Shown here in pieces: positions 16,718 to 23,499 of a stretch of DNA of 35,636 bases (position 1 is its first letter; every line of letters begins with the position of its first letter). The stretch is from Litorivivens sp041625495. GTDB taxonomy: Bacteria > Pseudomonadota > Gammaproteobacteria > Pseudomonadales > Spongiibacteraceae. The translations under genes were made by a program, and so were the position numbers. Below the pieces are notes generated by a model. The model was not told the DNA's origin. It worked only from the letters and a program-made list of their open reading frames with translations, and searched no databases. The stretch is from assembly GCF_041625495.1 (NCBI RefSeq), contig NZ_JBFJTH010000015.1, positions 1-35,636 on the forward strand, in the 5' to 3' direction.

Positions 16718-17827
16718 TTACTTCAGGCTGTCAGTTTTAACAACGCGGGTGGTCGGGTGCACAATTTCCTGTGCACCTATCCAGCGAAACCCTAAGGTGC
16801 CCTTGCGGTGGCCGGCTGTGGTCAGCCAGTTGGGGTGACCCGGATCATGCTCGCCAATCACAATCTGCACACTGCCGTCATCATTGTATTTGGCGGTATG
16901 CTTGTTCACGTGAATTTTCAGGTAACGGTAGTCGAGGGACTCCATCCAGTAATTGTCGACCTGCAGATTCCAGTTTTCGCAGTCGGGAATACGCGGCACC
17001 TCAACCACCAACGATTCGTCTTCAGCGAGATCATAGTAACTGTGGTAATAGAAAATATTGGGGTCGCCACCGATTTTCTGGCAGTAGGCCTGATCGGCCG
17101 GCGGCAGCTCATTGGGCTTATCCAGAAAGGACTGTGCCCAGTCGGCGAACAGGGTTGCGGTACCCTGCACAAAGCCCGCCGTTTTCATAAGGTTTTCAGC
17201 AAGCACTGCCGGATCTAGCGGTGCGGGCACCACGCCGTCTTCGAGAATTCGTTCAATTTTCAGATCGGCAATGGTTTCCTGGCTACGATCCAGGAAGGTC
17301 TGACGCACTAACACGGCAATCGTGTCGTCAGTGATCTTCAGCCAGTTGCCCGGTTTGGGCTCGCGGCTGAGAACAATCTCAATGGTGCCATCGGCGTTCG
17401 CGGTGAGGTCACCGTGTGTATCTATCGCGCCCACTGAGCGCATATTGGCGTCTTCATCTTCGTAGCCACCGGCAATCGCTATCAGCCCCAGATAGGCAAC
17501 CGTACCGCGCGTACCGGTGATTCGGTAATCGTGCTTGCCGTTGATCTCGGCGCGCTGATAGTAATTGTCGGGATTATCTGCGCCAATTTTGGCGGTTTCA
17601 TGAGAAGGCCGATAGAACGTGGGGAAATCCCGGTCGCTGCACTCCATGAACATATCGAGCGCAATGCGGGTAAGACGCGTCAAATAGCGCCAGCCCTCGG
17701 CTCGCGTGAAGGCGTCTGCCGGCGCTTCCGGCCGCATAATCTGCTTACCGGTTTCCTTAAGTGTGTCACAAAAGGCTTCCCAGGCGGAGCCATCTTCTAC
17801 CGAGCGAACCAAATCCTTGTTTGACAT
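16718..17827 (-). CDS. DUF1214-type protein 2
   Basis: A 369-residue paralogue of the protein at 11027-12409. Matching blocks are EGWRYLTRLTR, AEINGKHDYRITG, DGTIEIVLSREPKPGNW, LVRQTFLDRSQE, YWMESLDY and HDPGHPNWLTTAGH...FRW. This copy looks closer to the family standard, with the ADNPDN and RITGTRGTVAYLG blocks that I recall from mycobacterial members. There is no signal peptide. The ATG at 17827 follows AAAGG. It is first in the minus-strand pair and reads into sulfotransferase 2. Function unknown; the pairing of this family with a sulfotransferase twice in one locus is the best clue. Confidence 0.87.
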   Translation of the reverse strand: MSNKDLVRSVEDGSAWEAFCDTLKETGKQIMRPEAPADAFTRAEGWRYLTRLTRIALDMFMECSDRDFPTFYRPSHETAKIGADNPDNYYQRAEINGKHDYRITGTRGTVAYLGLIAIAGGYEDEDANMRSVGAIDTHGDLTANADGTIEIVLSREPKPGNWLKITDDTIAVLVRQTFLDRSQETIADLKIERILEDGVVPAPLDPAVLAENLMKTAGFVQGTATLFADWAQSFLDKPNELPPADQAYCQKIGGDPNIFYYHSYYDLAEDESLVVEVPRIPDCENWNLQVDNYWMESLDYRYLKIHVNKHTAKYNDDGSVQIVIGEHDPGHPNWLTTAGHRKGTLGFRWIGAQEIVHPTTRVVKTDSLK

Positions 17828-17843
17828 GAGAAACCTTTGCGCT

Positions 17844-17879
17844 GCTGATCAACATAGCGAAAAATTCTTGCAGATCAGC
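17844..17879. promoter_or_regulatory. Inverted repeat upstream of DUF1214 protein 2
   Basis: GCTGATC (17844-17850) and GATCAGC (17873-17879) form a perfect 7-bp inverted repeat with a 22-base spacer, just upstream of the minus-strand DUF1214/sulfotransferase pair. It is a candidate operator; no regulator is adjacent. Confidence 0.3.
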
Positions 17880-17927
17880 GTGCTGGCAACATCACCCAGA
17901 CAGGTGAACCTTGCCCGAACAGCGCAG

Positions 17928-18119
17928 TTAAAGCTGGACCAGCAGGTACCCGCCCTGCACAAGCACCAACAGCACAACGCCACCCCAGACAAAAACTGCT
18001 GTACTGTGCGGCGTGATTAGGCCGTCACTGCGCGCGCCCTTATGAACGATGGCGTGCGCCAGCGTCCATGCGGTGTGCAGCGTTACCAGCAGCGCAACAC
18101 CCAACCAAAGCATACTCAT
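17928..18119 (-). CDS. Small two-helix membrane protein
   Basis: A 63-residue hydrophobic protein with two predicted membrane helices, at about 3-24 (MLWLGVALLVTLHTAWTLAH) and 43-62 (VFVWGGVVLLVLVQGGYLLV), joined by a short polar loop with basic residues (HKGARSDG). A GGAAG site precedes the ATG at 18119. It lies about 70 bases downstream of trmH on the same strand. I do not recognise the family. The clean helix-loop-helix pattern makes a real gene likely, though proteins this short are hard to prove. Confidence 0.6.
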   Translation of the reverse strand: MSMLWLGVALLVTLHTAWTLAHAIVHKGARSDGLITPHSTAVFVWGGVVLLVLVQGGYLLVQL

Positions 18120-18189
18120 AGGGCTTCCGATACATCCTTGAAATACGTGTTTATTGTAGGCGATGAATGCGGGCGCCAGCCACCCGTCG

Positions 18190-18909
18190 TCAACGGTTCA
18201 ACTCGCCGAAATCCAGCGCTCTATCGCCGAGCTGTTCGCGCACAGCCGCGTACCAGGCCGCTGGATTATCCAGATCGCCCTCAGCATCCAGTGGTGGGTA
18301 TTCCAGGGCATAGTGCTCGCAAAAATGACGCAGTTTGGGATAACCCCACTCGAAAAACAAACGCTGGAATGTAGCCTCATCAATGCGAGTATTATCATAC
18401 AGGCCAGCCAGCTGGCGCTGCCGTAGAGCCTCACTTAGGATAATTCCCGCCGCCACCGAGACATTAAAGGATTGCACCATACCCACCATAGGAATGGTCA
18501 CCTCGATATCGGCAGCGCGTCGCCCTTCCCGGCTGACACCTTCCTTCTCTGCACCCAGCAACAACGCGGTCGGCCGAGTGTAGTCGACATCTCTGAAATC
18601 CACCGAATTTTCAGACAGGTTGGCAGCCACGATCTGAACCCCCTGTGCTTTGAGGGGCTCAACCGCCTCGTCCAGCGCCGTATAACGATTCACCTTCACC
18701 CAACCGTGACTACCCTTGGCAGTGCCACGAAAAGCCTTATAATCCTTGTCGCCAATGACACAATGAACAGCCATAGCGCCCACAGCATCTGCGGTACGGA
18801 CTATCGCCGACAGGTTGCGCCCCTTGTGCACATAGTCAGTAACCACAGTCAGGTCCGGCTGGCGACTCTGCAGTACGCGCTGTATCCGGGCTTTTCGTTC
18901 CGGCGTCAC
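18190..18909 (-). CDS. trmH: tRNA (guanosine-2'-O-)-methyltransferase (SpoU/TrmH family)
   Basis: A 239-residue SPOUT methyltransferase that would 2'-O-methylate G18 in the D-loop of tRNA using S-adenosylmethionine. The three motifs are present: HKGRNLSAIVRTADAVG (28-44, with the Asn and Arg needed for catalysis), LLGAEKEGVS (117-126), and the knot motif IPMVGMVQSFNVSVAAGIIL (139-158). The length is close to the E. coli enzyme (229 residues). The start is GTG at 18909, overlapping the stop of the GNAT gene by four bases (GTGA), with GAGG 7 bases upstream. The translational overlap makes GNAT-trmH one operon. Confidence 0.93.
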   Translation of the reverse strand: MTPERKARIQRVLQSRQPDLTVVTDYVHKGRNLSAIVRTADAVGAMAVHCVIGDKDYKAFRGTAKGSHGWVKVNRYTALDEAVEPLKAQGVQIVAANLSENSVDFRDVDYTRPTALLLGAEKEGVSREGRRAADIEVTIPMVGMVQSFNVSVAAGIILSEALRQRQLAGLYDNTRIDEATFQRLFFEWGYPKLRHFCEHYALEYPPLDAEGDLDNPAAWYAAVREQLGDRALDFGELNR

Positions 18910-19319
18910 GTGATTTCCTCACCGGCATCGAGCACCCAGCAGCGGTCGTGTAGGGTAAACCCCAGCTTCGGGTAGTAATCCTGTGCCAATGGAGCCGCCA
19001 GCAGAATAATGCGCGTTTTGGCACCCAGCTGTTTGCGGGTGTAGCGGATCAGCTCGCGACCGACACCCTGATGCTGGTATTCCTTGTCTACGGCGATATC
19101 CGACAGGTAACAAGCATAGTGAAAATCGGTCAGAGAGCGCGCCACTCCGACCAGCTGCATGCCGTCCCAAGCAGTTATCAGCAAGTTGGCGCCGTGCAGC
19201 ATCCCCTGCATGCATTCACGATCATCGACGGGCCGTCGATCAGCCAGCCCCGAGCGTTCCAGGAGATCGATGAATTTAACGACAGATAAGCTCTGATTGA
19301 CGCGATAGCTGATAGCCAC
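18906..19319 (-). CDS. GNAT family N-acetyltransferase
   Basis: An acetyltransferase of about 137 residues. The acetyl-CoA-binding motif A is at AVDKEYQHQGVGREL (Q-x-x-G-x-G), preceded by the typical strand ACYLSDIAV and followed by RIILLAAPLAQDYYPKLGF. I place the start at GTG 19319, which has GGGAGAGG just upstream and begins ISYRVNQS; the frame runs to 19388, but that part has no family character. It overlaps trmH by four bases. Such small GNATs acetylate amines of metabolites or protein N-termini; the substrate is unknown, and co-transcription with a tRNA methylase is probably organisational. Confidence 0.85.
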   Translation of the reverse strand: MAISYRVNQSLSVVKFIDLLERSGLADRRPVDDRECMQGMLHGANLLITAWDGMQLVGVARSLTDFHYACYLSDIAVDKEYQHQGVGRELIRYTRKQLGAKTRIILLAAPLAQDYYPKLGFTLHDRCWVLDAGEEIT

Positions 19320-19391
19320 GGACCTCTCCCTGTTAGGCGAACCTGAATGATAATCGCTCAAGCAACTACTGTGAATGCTATCAATCACTTA

Positions 19392-19410
19392 CCGGACATT
19401 TCATGTCTGG
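19392..19410. promoter_or_regulatory. Inverted repeat upstream of the acyl-CoA dehydrogenase
   Basis: CCGGACAT (19392-19399) and ATGTCTGG (19403-19410) form a 19-base near-palindrome (7 of 8 pairs) in the intergenic region between the GNAT gene and the acyl-CoA dehydrogenase. It is a candidate repressor site for fatty-acid control. Confidence 0.4.
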
Positions 19411-19518
19411 CTTTCCATTGTGAATATCCGCTATTAAGCTTGGTGATCTCTATCCGGGCTGATCCCGTAGTAAGCTCTGTGATCGGCGACAACATCGATA
19501 ACCCAAAGGAAATCAACC

Positions 19519-20661
19519 ATGATCCCAAGAACGGTTTACGAGCCGGAACACGAAATGTTCCGAGAGTCTGTGCGCAAATTTCTTGAGACCGAAGCAGCAC
19601 CCTACCACGAGCAATGGGAAGAAGACGGTCAGGTCGACCGTGCGCTTTGGAATAAAGCTGGCGAACAAGGCTTTCTGGCCCCGACGGTACCCGAGGAATA
19701 CGGCGGCGTTGGCGTGGATTTCCGCTACAACGCTATTGTTGACGAAGAATGTGCCCGCTCTGGCCTGACCGGTATCGGCTGGGGTCTGCACTCGGATATT
19801 GCCGTGCCCTACATCGTTCGCTACGGCACCGAGGAGCAGAAACAAAAATATCTGCCCAAGTGCGTATCCGGCGAGATTGTAACAGCCATCGCCATGACCG
19901 AGCCTGCCGCTGGCTCCGACCTGCAAGGCATCAAGACTACGGCGATCAAGGACGGCGACGACTACATCATCAATGGTTCCAAAACCTTCATTACCAATGG
20001 TCAGCACGCTGACCTAGTGGTCGTGGTCGCCAAAACCGACCCATCTGCTGGCGCCAAAGGCACCAGCCTGTTTCTGGTGGAAGCGGGCACGCCCGGCTTT
20101 GAGAAAGGCAAAAACCTGCACAAGATCGGCCTGAAAGCTCAGGACACCTCGGAGCTCTTCTTTCAAGACGTTCGCGTCCCCAAGGAAGCCCTGCTCGGTG
20201 AAGAGGGCATGGGTTTTGTCTACTTGATGCAGGATTTGCCTCAGGAGCGCCTCAACATCGCCATCCTGGCCATTCACAGCTCTCAGGCAATTCTGGAAAA
20301 GACCATTGAGTATGTGACTGAGCGCAAAGCCTTCGGCAAATCCATCGCAACTTTCCAGAACACCCAGTTCAAACTGGCTGAGCTCGACACCGATCTCACT
20401 TCCGCCACGGTCTTCATTGATCGCTGCCTGGAACTGCATATCGATGAAAAGCTCGACGCGGTCACCGCTGCCAAAGCCAAAATGCTCAGCACCGATCTGC
20501 AAGGCAAAGTCATGGATGAGTGCCTGCAGTTGCACGGTGGCTATGGCTACATGTGGGAATACCCGGTCGCCCGCGCCTGGGCCGACGCCCGTGTACAGCG
20601 CATCTATGGCGGCACGAACGAAATCATGAAGCTGATCATCGGTCGCGAACTGGTGAAGTAA
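19519..20661 (+). CDS. Acyl-CoA dehydrogenase, long-chain (LCAD) type
   Basis: A 380-residue flavoenzyme that introduces the alpha-beta double bond in acyl-CoA, the first step of beta-oxidation, passing electrons to ETF. It aligns closely by eye with mammalian LCAD: AMTEPAAGSDLQGIKTTA, NGSKTFITNG, LQLHGGYGYMWEYP and RIYGGTNEIMK. The catalytic base of MCAD (Glu in YEGT) is Gly364 here, and the catalytic Glu is instead at the LCAD position, Glu243 in DLPQERL. AAGGAA precedes the ATG by 7 bases. It is monocistronic, with its own terminator at 20669-20702. It may act on long or branched acyl-CoA, fitting the lipid focus of the locus. Confidence 0.94.
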   Translation: MIPRTVYEPEHEMFRESVRKFLETEAAPYHEQWEEDGQVDRALWNKAGEQGFLAPTVPEEYGGVGVDFRYNAIVDEECARSGLTGIGWGLHSDIAVPYIVRYGTEEQKQKYLPKCVSGEIVTAIAMTEPAAGSDLQGIKTTAIKDGDDYIINGSKTFITNGQHADLVVVVAKTDPSAGAKGTSLFLVEAGTPGFEKGKNLHKIGLKAQDTSELFFQDVRVPKEALLGEEGMGFVYLMQDLPQERLNIAILAIHSSQAILEKTIEYVTERKAFGKSIATFQNTQFKLAELDTDLTSATVFIDRCLELHIDEKLDAVTAAKAKMLSTDLQGKVMDECLQLHGGYGYMWEYPVARAWADARVQRIYGGTNEIMKLIIGRELVK

Positions 20662-20668
20662 GCTACCC

Positions 20669-20702
20669 AGAGACGCCAGCATCTGCTGGTGTCTCTATTT
20701 TT
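20669..20702 (+). terminator. Rho-independent terminator of the acyl-CoA dehydrogenase gene
   Basis: A 13-bp stem, AGAGACGCCAGCA (20669-20681) with TGCTGGTGTCTCT (20684-20696), containing one G-T wobble, followed by ATTTTT. It begins 8 bases after the stop codon. Confidence 0.85.
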
Positions 20703-20749
20703 CTAGAGCCAAAAGGAGGAGCACCACCCGGCAACACCTTAATTGACGC

Positions 20750-20766
20750 AGTTTGTCATACAAACT
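20750..20766. promoter_or_regulatory. 17-base palindrome upstream of the lipase
   Basis: AGTTTGTCATACAAACT is a perfect 7-bp inverted repeat around CAT, about 49 bases before the lipase ATG. TTGACG just before it and TATAAA at about 20783 could be promoter parts, but their spacing (34 bases) does not fit a simple sigma-70 promoter. It is a candidate operator of the lipase operon. Confidence 0.5.
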
Positions 20767-20814
20767 CCGGCCATACGGCCACTATAAAAGTAACAAAAGA
20801 AAAAGGAGAAACGT

Positions 20815-21930
20815 ATGAAGATGCGAACCAGGCTGACAACAGCCTTGATGGTGATATGCAGTGTATTCACCATGTCCGCACAGGCACGCGATGCCAATAA
20901 AACCACCTACCCCATTGTATTTGCCCACGGCATGGCCGGCTTTGACGATATACTCGGCTATGACTACTGGGGCGACGACTATGGCGTTTACGTATTGGAC
21001 ACCTGCAGCTGGGGTGAATACTACTGCAACCACGACATTAACTCGCAGCAGGAATCTTTTGTTGCCTCGGTAACGCCCTTCGCTAGCTCAGAGCAACGCG
21101 GCTACGAACTCTACCAGGATATTCAGAATTACCTCGCCTCATCCGGGCACAGCTACGTTAACGTCATCGGTCACTCACAAGGCGGCCTTGATCTGCGTAA
21201 AGCAGCCAAACTGTTGCACGATAACCGCGGTTATCGGGTGGTCAAATACGCCATCAGTATTTCCTCACCTCACCGTGGCTCACCCATTGCGCAATATGTG
21301 CTGAATTTGCAGCCTGGCGTCACCACCATTCTGGAAACACTGGCCGAGTATTTTGGCAATGTGATCTATGGTGGCGGTAACGACGCGATCGCGGCGCTCA
21401 AGCAGCTGGTGAACCACGACTACGACCCCAATGACGGCGTAACAACCGGCACGTATGCCTTTAACCAGGCTTACCCCGCCGGAACCGCCAACATCGAGCG
21501 CTCTCGCAGCTTCCTGACCGGACAGGATAACGGCAACATGAATCCGGCGCTGTACCTGCTTAAAGAGCTCTGGACAGAAATCGACGGTGACGGCTACGCA
21601 AGCTATGACGCCAACGGCGACGGCGCACTGGGCACAGGAGACGGAAACGCCAGCGACAACGATGATGACGGTCTTGTGGGCATCAACTCCCAGCAAATGG
21701 GTTACCGGCTCGAGTATTGGGAATGCTATGGCTGCCTCGACTATGTCTGGACCCAGACCAACACCGGCTACGTTGCAGATCTGAACGCGCCTGACGCCAC
21801 TCAGATGACCTCCCACGCTTGGAAAATCAATCAGGATCACTTGGATATCATCGGCGTACCGCCCGATACCTTTGATGAAATGGAATTCTACGCTGCCATT
21901 ACCGACTTCATTGCCGACAACGGCTTTTAA
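20815..21930 (+). CDS. Secreted triacylglycerol lipase (family I, foldase-dependent type)
   Basis: A 371-residue secreted esterase/lipase. A signal peptide ends at about residue 24 (SAQA). The alpha/beta-hydrolase core starts PIVFAHGMAGFD (oxyanion hole), the nucleophile elbow is GHSQGG with Ser121, the acid is Asp285 in DDGLVGINSQQMG, and the histidine is His342 in NQDHLDIIG, the same layout as Pseudomonas and Burkholderia lipases. An inserted acidic repeat at about 256-285 (EIDGDGYASYDANGDG...) resembles EF-hand/dockerin calcium loops and lengthens the protein beyond the usual 285-320 residues. AAGGAG precedes the ATG. It forms an operon with the foldase-like gene 11 bases downstream. Role: hydrolysis of external triglycerides. 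Confidence 0.92.
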   Translation: MKMRTRLTTALMVICSVFTMSAQARDANKTTYPIVFAHGMAGFDDILGYDYWGDDYGVYVLDTCSWGEYYCNHDINSQQESFVASVTPFASSEQRGYELYQDIQNYLASSGHSYVNVIGHSQGGLDLRKAAKLLHDNRGYRVVKYAISISSPHRGSPIAQYVLNLQPGVTTILETLAEYFGNVIYGGGNDAIAALKQLVNHDYDPNDGVTTGTYAFNQAYPAGTANIERSRSFLTGQDNGNMNPALYLLKELWTEIDGDGYASYDANGDGALGTGDGNASDNDDDGLVGINSQQMGYRLEYWECYGCLDYVWTQTNTGYVADLNAPDATQMTSHAWKINQDHLDIIGVPPDTFDEMEFYAAITDFIADNGF

Positions 21931-21941
21931 GCGGAGGTATT

Positions 21942-22979
21942 ATGGCGAACAAGGTTCCGGCCATATTGATCACCAGTGCAGCGGCAGCTGCACTGGTTTT
22001 CACCTTCTGGCCAAGTAACAAATCCACGGCCACACTGCAGCCAACACGCGAGGCTACGGCAGAACAGGCCATTCCTGAATACCAGAATGAGGCGCCCACC
22101 GCGGCGGCCACAGAACCAAAATGGAGTAGCGACGAAGAGCGCAACGCTTTTTTTGTCGCCGATATGCAAAGTCGGTTTGCACCGCACATTCATATACAAC
22201 ATGCGCAAATACGCTTTCTCGAGCAACTCATTTCCTATTTAAAAGCGCACTATCCCGACGATTGGCGGGAACGGGTTGCAGCCTTCCTCAATGCCAGCTT
22301 TCCCGAATTGGCGGCCAGTTTGCAGAATAAATTCGAGTCACTGGAACGCTACAACGAATGGCTGCTGGTGGACCGGAAACAATTGCAACAAATGACCCCT
22401 GAAGAGCGGCGTCAGGCATTGTGGGATAAACGCTATGCAGCCTTTGGTGAAGACGCGGAAAAAATCTGGGCGGCAGAGTTGCGTAACCAGAAAATCTCAG
22501 AGACGCTCGCAAGAATCGATCAGGACAAGGACGCTGATCTGCAAACAAAACTCGACGCTTTGATGGATAGCGTGCAGGAAAGTTACGGCGAACACAGCGA
22601 TAAATTCATTGAAACCCGACAGACCGAACTACTGAGCAAATTCGTAGAGTTGCCGTCCGTGCAGTCGACCCTTAGAGCGATGCCAGCCCCTGAGCGACGT
22701 CGGGAGCTACGCAAGGTACGGGCAGCTTTAGGAATGAATGCGGACGCCCTGGATCGCTGGGAAAACCTGGATGAAAAACGGGATATTGCTTGGGAAGCCG
22801 GGCAGGCTTACATGGCCGAACGGCAGAAAATACTAAGCGAATACGATGGGCATCAGCAGGAACAAGCACTGTATGCCTTACAGAATAACGTTTTTGGTCA
22901 TGATGCCGAACTTATCCGCCAGGAAGAAACCGCAGGCTTCTACCGATATAAGGGTGAACGACGAATCGGCCGCGAATAA
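21942..22979 (+). CDS. Lipase-specific foldase-like (steric chaperone) membrane protein, divergent
   Basis: A 345-residue protein with an N-terminal membrane anchor (about 5-22), an Ala/Thr/Pro/Glu-rich spacer, then a long helical region. This is the architecture of lipase foldases (Lif), which sit in the inner membrane and fold the lipase in the periplasm. The helical segment EERRQALWDKRYAAFGEDAEKIWAAELRNQ resembles the Lif lipase-wrapping region. The signature RxxFDY motif of known foldases is not visible at the expected place, so this is a divergent member. GGAGG precedes the ATG by 5 bases, and the operon position right after the lipase is the strongest support. It ends at a strong terminator. 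Confidence 0.78.
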   Translation: MANKVPAILITSAAAAALVFTFWPSNKSTATLQPTREATAEQAIPEYQNEAPTAAATEPKWSSDEERNAFFVADMQSRFAPHIHIQHAQIRFLEQLISYLKAHYPDDWRERVAAFLNASFPELAASLQNKFESLERYNEWLLVDRKQLQQMTPEERRQALWDKRYAAFGEDAEKIWAAELRNQKISETLARIDQDKDADLQTKLDALMDSVQESYGEHSDKFIETRQTELLSKFVELPSVQSTLRAMPAPERRRELRKVRAALGMNADALDRWENLDEKRDIAWEAGQAYMAERQKILSEYDGHQQEQALYALQNNVFGHDAELIRQEETAGFYRYKGERRIGRE

Positions 22980-23003
22980 AAAGCCGGTTCGCCGGCTTTT
23001 TTT
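22978..23003. terminator. Bidirectional Rho-independent terminator
   Basis: AAAAAGCCGG (22978-22987), a TTCG loop, and CCGGCTTTTT (22992-23001) form a perfect stem with T tracts on both strands. It ends the lipase operon on the plus strand and the SnoaL/KSI-like gene on the minus strand. Confidence 0.92.
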
Positions 23004-23397
23004 ACGACATCGTTTTGTTGAAATCCCAGTAGGCTTTCAGAGACACCAGTTTGCCTTCGTCATTGGCCGTGTAAACCACGACCATTTGCATTTCCACGAC
23101 GGTATCGCCGAGCAGGTTACGGATTTCTACAATGTTTGCACATTCATCACCCGCCGGGTGTGAACCAGTGATTTCAAACTTCTGCATATCGCCGGGGCCA
23201 ATCACCGTATCGTAAAACGCGGCAATTGCTTCCTTTCCACGATGACCCTGACCACTCGGATCCAGCGGTGATTCACCGACCGGGTCTTGCACGACAGCGT
23301 CGTCAGCAAACAGACTCAGCCAGCCCTCGCGGTCACCGGCAAGGACATATTCACCCGATTGAAAACTGGCTTGCTGCGCCTTGTAAGCGTTGCCCAT
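23002..23397 (-). CDS. SnoaL/ketosteroid-isomerase-like protein (NTF2-like fold)
   Basis: A 131-residue NTF2-like protein. The segment LFADDAVVQDPVGESP matches the LFADDATVEDPVGSEP block of Comamonas ketosteroid isomerase closely, including Asp38 at the same residue number. The other two catalytic residues of that enzyme are not conserved by my alignment: Tyr14 falls on Ser and Asp99 on Val. It is therefore KSI-like in fold but may catalyse another isomerisation, dehydration or binding function. AGGAG lies 7 bases before the ATG. It is a single gene ended by the shared terminator at 22978-23003. Confidence 0.82.
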   Translation of the reverse strand: MGNAYKAQQASFQSGEYVLAGDREGWLSLFADDAVVQDPVGESPLDPSGQGHRGKEAIAAFYDTVIGPGDMQKFEITGSHPAGDECANIVEIRNLLGDTVVEMQMVVVYTANDEGKLVSLKAYWDFNKTMS

Positions 23398-23499
23398 GGT
23401 GCGCTCCTGTTGTTATTGGAGCACCGACAATAGCAAGCAGAGGAAAGTCACACAATGGCACGAATGGGTGAGCCCATTCGTGCCATTTAAGGACGGCTA

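Noticed and set aside
20014..20682. Minus-strand frame of 222 codons inside the acyl-CoA dehydrogenase
   Set aside because: Antisense shadow of a strongly conserved gene; no recognisable domain or ribosome binding site.
20750..20766. PsrA-type fatty-acid operator
   Set aside because: The half-sites are in the opposite orientation to the CAAAC-GTTTG consensus.
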